From: Pseudotamlana agarivorans
GTDB lineage: Bacteria > Bacteroidota > Bacteroidia > Flavobacteriales > Flavobacteriaceae
Direction of reading: 5' to 3'
NCBI RefSeq assembly: GCF_001642835.1
Contig: NZ_LXEI01000013.1
Span: 1 to 64,000, forward strand
Length of the DNA stretch: 64,000 nucleotides
A model generated the notes under the pieces. That model saw nothing but the letters and a program-made list of their open reading frames with translations, was not told the origin of the DNA and did no database searches. Of this stretch, positions 61,837 to 64,000 are shown in pieces. The stretch's first letter is position 1; every line of letters begins with the position of its first letter. A program made the translations under genes and the position numbers.

Positions 61837-62388
61837 TTATTTTAAAAATGGTTTGATTTCTTTTTCTAAAGATTCGAAAGTGAAAGATTGCTCAAAAAAG
61901 GCGCTTTGATCATTTTTATAGATTATAGTGGCGGGAAGCGCTCCAGACCATGTAGGGTCTACTTTTGGAATCCATGTGTTCATATCGGGATCATCTAAAG
62001 CAATGACTTTCGATTTTAATTTTTTATCCTTTATAAAAGGTTTCAGTTTAGAGTCGTATTGATGAGGAAAATCTAAACTTACTAATAACACTTCTACATT
62101 TTTATCTTTATAGGTTTCGTGTATTTTTTCAAAGTACGGGAGCTCCTTGACACAAGGCCCGCACCAAGTTGCCCAAAAATTTATCACATGAATTTTACCA
62201 TCCTTTTGATTTAAAAACTTTTCGAAACCATCAAAATCATAAATCTTAAGATCGTTATTTTTAATTTGAGTTTTCTTTTGAACAGATTCATTAATGGCCA
62301 ATTGAGATAGGCCTTCTTTCTTTTTAACTTTCGAACAACTCGCCATTATCAAAATAGCAAAGAATAGGACTTTTAACTTCATAAGCAT
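61837..62388 (-). CDS. TlpA-type thioredoxin lipoprotein
   Basis: Membrane-attached thiol reductase of 183 residues, lipobox IMASC (Cys18). The redox motif is WATWCGPCVKELPYF (Cys76, Cys79); also LPATIIYKNDQSAFF. ATG at 62388 and the ATG two codons inside are both possible. Co-transcribed with the redoxin gene. The upstream region is shared with the divergent trp promoter. Confidence 0.88.
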   Translation of the reverse strand: MLMKLKVLFFAILIMASCSKVKKKEGLSQLAINESVQKKTQIKNNDLKIYDFDGFEKFLNQKDGKIHVINFWATWCGPCVKELPYFEKIHETYKDKNVEVLLVSLDFPHQYDSKLKPFIKDKKLKSKVIALDDPDMNTWIPKVDPTWSGALPATIIYKNDQSAFFEQSFTFESLEKEIKPFLK

Positions 62389-62459
62389 AAAACTAATTAA
62401 TACTTCATTGAATTTCTTTTAGTTTAACAAACTTTTAATTAAAAAATTGTTTTAAAGTT

Positions 62460-62489
62460 TTGCGTAATGGGTTATCATTTTTATATTTG
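62460..62489 (+). promoter_or_regulatory. trp operon promoter
   Basis: TTG (62460-62462), a 19-bp spacer and TATATTTG (62482-62489) fit TTG-N19-21-TAnnTTTG exactly. The start is expected near 62493, 16 bp before the leader peptide ATG. Confidence 0.8.
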
Positions 62490-62508
62490 GTCAGATAAAA
62501 ATAAGAAA

Positions 62509-62556
62509 ATGAATACTTTTTTAAACAATACTTGGTGGTGGTGCTTTCGAAACTAA
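62509..62556 (+). CDS. trpL: trp operon leader peptide
   Basis: Fifteen residues, MNTFLNNTWWWCFRN, with three Trp codons in a row (TGG at 62533-62541). It is followed by a stop and an intrinsic terminator before trpE, the layout of transcription attenuation: when Trp-tRNA is scarce the ribosome stalls at the Trp codons. Too short for ordinary gene finding, but codon content and position are clear. Confidence 0.9.
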   Translation: MNTFLNNTWWWCFRN

Positions 62557-62600
62557 TCTTCGTGAAGTAAAATCCTAGTATATTTAAAACTCAAAATATC

Positions 62601-62632
62601 AAAAGGCTTGTCATTCACGACAAGCCTTTTTT
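62601..62632 (+). terminator. trp attenuator
   Basis: AAAAGGCTTGTC (62601-62612) pairs with GACAAGCCTTTT (62619-62630), 12 perfect pairs and a T-run, ten bases before the trpE ATG. A weak competing fold uses ATATTT / AAATAT at about 62581-62599. It is the expected termination hairpin of a leader-peptide attenuator. Confidence 0.88.
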
Positions 62633-62641
62633 ATGTCATAT

Positions 62642-64000
62642 ATGAAAAAATTTAGCCTTTATACCCATCACAAAAGAATTTTAACCGATACCATTACACC
62701 TGTAACCGTGTACTATAAAATTCGTGATAAATACCCTAATAGTATCCTGCTGGAAAGTGGTGATTACCATAGAAGTCATAAAAACTTCTCGTACATCTGC
62801 TTCAACCCTATTGCAAGCATTAAAGTTGAAAATGAAGTGATTTCTGAAACCTACCCCGATGGTAGTACTACCCATATTAATATAGACGAAAATGTCAATG
62901 TGGTAGATGAAATCCATAACTTCACAAAGCGTTTTGATGTAAACACTGATGAAGATTTCAAGTTTATAAACAATGGTATTTTCGGTTATACAGCCTATGA
63001 TGCTGTACGTTATTTTGAAGATATTCAAATTAGCAAAAAAGATGATTCGGTAACGGTTCCAGACATGTATTATGCGGTTTACAAGAATATTATCGCTATT
63101 AATCATTATAAAAATGAAGCTTACATTTTCGCGCATTGTTATGAAGATCAAGAAAACAACATTGATGCTATTGATAAGCTTATTAATACTCAAAACTTTG
63201 CTGAATATGACTTCAGCTCAAAAGGAGATATTCACTCTAATTTAACAGATGATGAATTCAGAAAACAAGTTGAAGTAGCGAAAAAACACGCTGGCCGTGG
63301 CGACGTTTTTCAACTGGTATTATCACGTCGTTTTTCTCAAGAATTTACCGGTGATGATTTTAATGTTTATCGCGCCTTAAGAAGTATTAATCCTTCACCA
63401 TATTTATTCTATTTTGATTATGGTGATTTTAGAATCTTTGGAAGTTCGCCAGAAGCACAACTTGTGGTTACTGAAGGTCTTGCCGAAATCCACCCTATTG
63501 CTGGTACATTTAAACGTACTGGAAACGATGAACAAGACGAAAAATTAGCAGAAGAATTAAAAGCCGACGATAAAGAAAATGCCGAGCATGTGATGCTTGT
63601 CGACCTAGCAAGAAACGATTTAAGTCGTCATGGTAGCGGCGTCAAAGTGGTTACCTATCGTGAAGTCCAATTCTTTTCTCACGTGATTCACTTAGTAAGT
63701 AAAGTTACAGGTAACAAGCATGATACAACACCAACCATGCAGGTGGTTGCCGATACTTTTCCAGCAGGTACTTTAAGTGGTGCGCCTAAACATATGGCGA
63801 TGCAACTTATTGAAAAATATGAAAAAACAAGTCGTGGCTACTACGGTGGTGCTATTGGTTTCATGGATTTCGACGGAAACTTTAATCACGCCATTATGAT
63901 ACGAACATTTTTAAGCAAAGACTATAAATTAAATTGGCAAGCCGGAGCAGGCATGGTTTCTAAATCGGATGCCGAAAGTGAATTGCAAGAGGTTTTTAAC
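62642..64000 (+). CDS. trpE: anthranilate synthase component I, partial
   Basis: First enzyme of tryptophan synthesis. It begins MKKFSLYTHHKRILTDT at 62642 and stays open for 453 codons to the window end. Conserved segments include QLVLSRRFSQEFTGDD, FGSSPEAQLVV, HPIAGTFKRT, VMLVDLARNDLSR, FPAGTLSGAPKHMAMQ and YYGGAIGFMD. Only about ten to fifteen residues should be missing at the end. Transcription is controlled by trpL and the attenuator. Other trp genes probably follow outside. Confidence 0.96.
   Translation, partial: MKKFSLYTHHKRILTDTITPVTVYYKIRDKYPNSILLESGDYHRSHKNFSYICFNPIASIKVENEVISETYPDGSTTHINIDENVNVVDEIHNFTKRFDVNTDEDFKFINNGIFGYTAYDAVRYFEDIQISKKDDSVTVPDMYYAVYKNIIAINHYKNEAYIFAHCYEDQENNIDAIDKLINTQNFAEYDFSSKGDIHSNLTDDEFRKQVEVAKKHAGRGDVFQLVLSRRFSQEFTGDDFNVYRALRSINPSPYLFYFDYGDFRIFGSSPEAQLVVTEGLAEIHPIAGTFKRTGNDEQDEKLAEELKADDKENAEHVMLVDLARNDLSRHGSGVKVVTYREVQFFSHVIHLVSKVTGNKHDTTPTMQVVADTFPAGTLSGAPKHMAMQLIEKYEKTSRGYYGGAIGFMDFDGNFNHAIMIRTFLSKDYKLNWQAGAGMVSKSDAESELQEVFN

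Noticed and set aside
62681-63193. Minus-strand open frame of 170 codons
   Set aside because: It lies opposite trpE, which has full family conservation on the plus strand; the minus frame shows no known motif.

Overview
The window reads as part of a Flavobacteriaceae (Bacteroidota) chromosome. It is AT-rich. It carries SusC/SusD outer-membrane uptake genes, a FecR/ECF pair, a type IX secretion sorting domain, a fused CcoN-CcoO cbb3 oxidase and promoters of the TAnnTTTG type. A genus cannot be fixed from sequence alone. No rRNA, tRNA, CRISPR array, prophage or intact insertion sequence was seen.

Layout. 0.4-9.9 kb: an Fnr-type regulator divergent from a complete cbb3 oxidase assembly and structural cluster (ccoI, ccoS, ccoN/O, ccoQ, ccoP, ccoG, ccoH, a UreH-like membrane protein). 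10.0-15.1 kb: a TetR regulator with a candidate self-operator, followed by an overlapping ABC / HlyD / TolC export operon whose ATPase motifs are degenerate. 15.3-18.9 kb: anaerobic hemN divergent from a YceI lipoprotein, then an ECF sigma / anti-sigma pair. 19.2-23.7 kb: aldehyde dehydrogenase, DUF805, a cassette-like lipoprotein gene with an attC-like fold, and a CLC channel with a DUF190 partner. 24.0-28.9 kb: a TonB-dependent receptor, a TPR lipoprotein and a DUF4331 protein split into two secreted parts. 29.1-31.3 kb: a LETM1-related protein and LpxD. 31.4-42.3 kb: an ECF sigma / FecR / SusC / SusD / lipoprotein / two TlpA-type lipoproteins locus. 42.5-46.6 kb: LytTR regulator, two 2TM proteins, a histidine kinase fused to a 2TM domain, and TonB. 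47.1-54.1 kb: ECF sigma and membrane protein, a repeat-rich gap, an RluE-like pseudouridine synthase, topoisomerase III, EgtD and EgtB. 54.5-62.4 kb: lipoproteins, a repeat-containing coiled-coil protein, a PL9 pectate lyase with sorting domain, an esterase, two rhodaneses and two thioredoxin-fold proteins. 62.5-64.0 kb: a trp leader peptide with three Trp codons, an attenuator and trpE, which runs off the window.

The best-connected story is oxygen control. Four palindromes of the form ATGAY-N4-RTCAT lie in front of ccoI, ccoS, hemN and tonB. Each is centred 29.5 bp from the start of a TAnnTTTG-like element, which is the geometry of Fnr activation near -41. The regulator beside ccoI has the Cys residues and the ExxxR recognition helix expected to read TGA-N6-TCA. 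This links micro-oxic respiration, copper delivery to the oxidase, anaerobic heme synthesis and possibly TonB-driven uptake. Several interspersed repeat families (a ~130-bp element with inverted ends, a ~148-bp element, a ~150-bp tandem array and a heptamer microsatellite) fill the gaps between operons.
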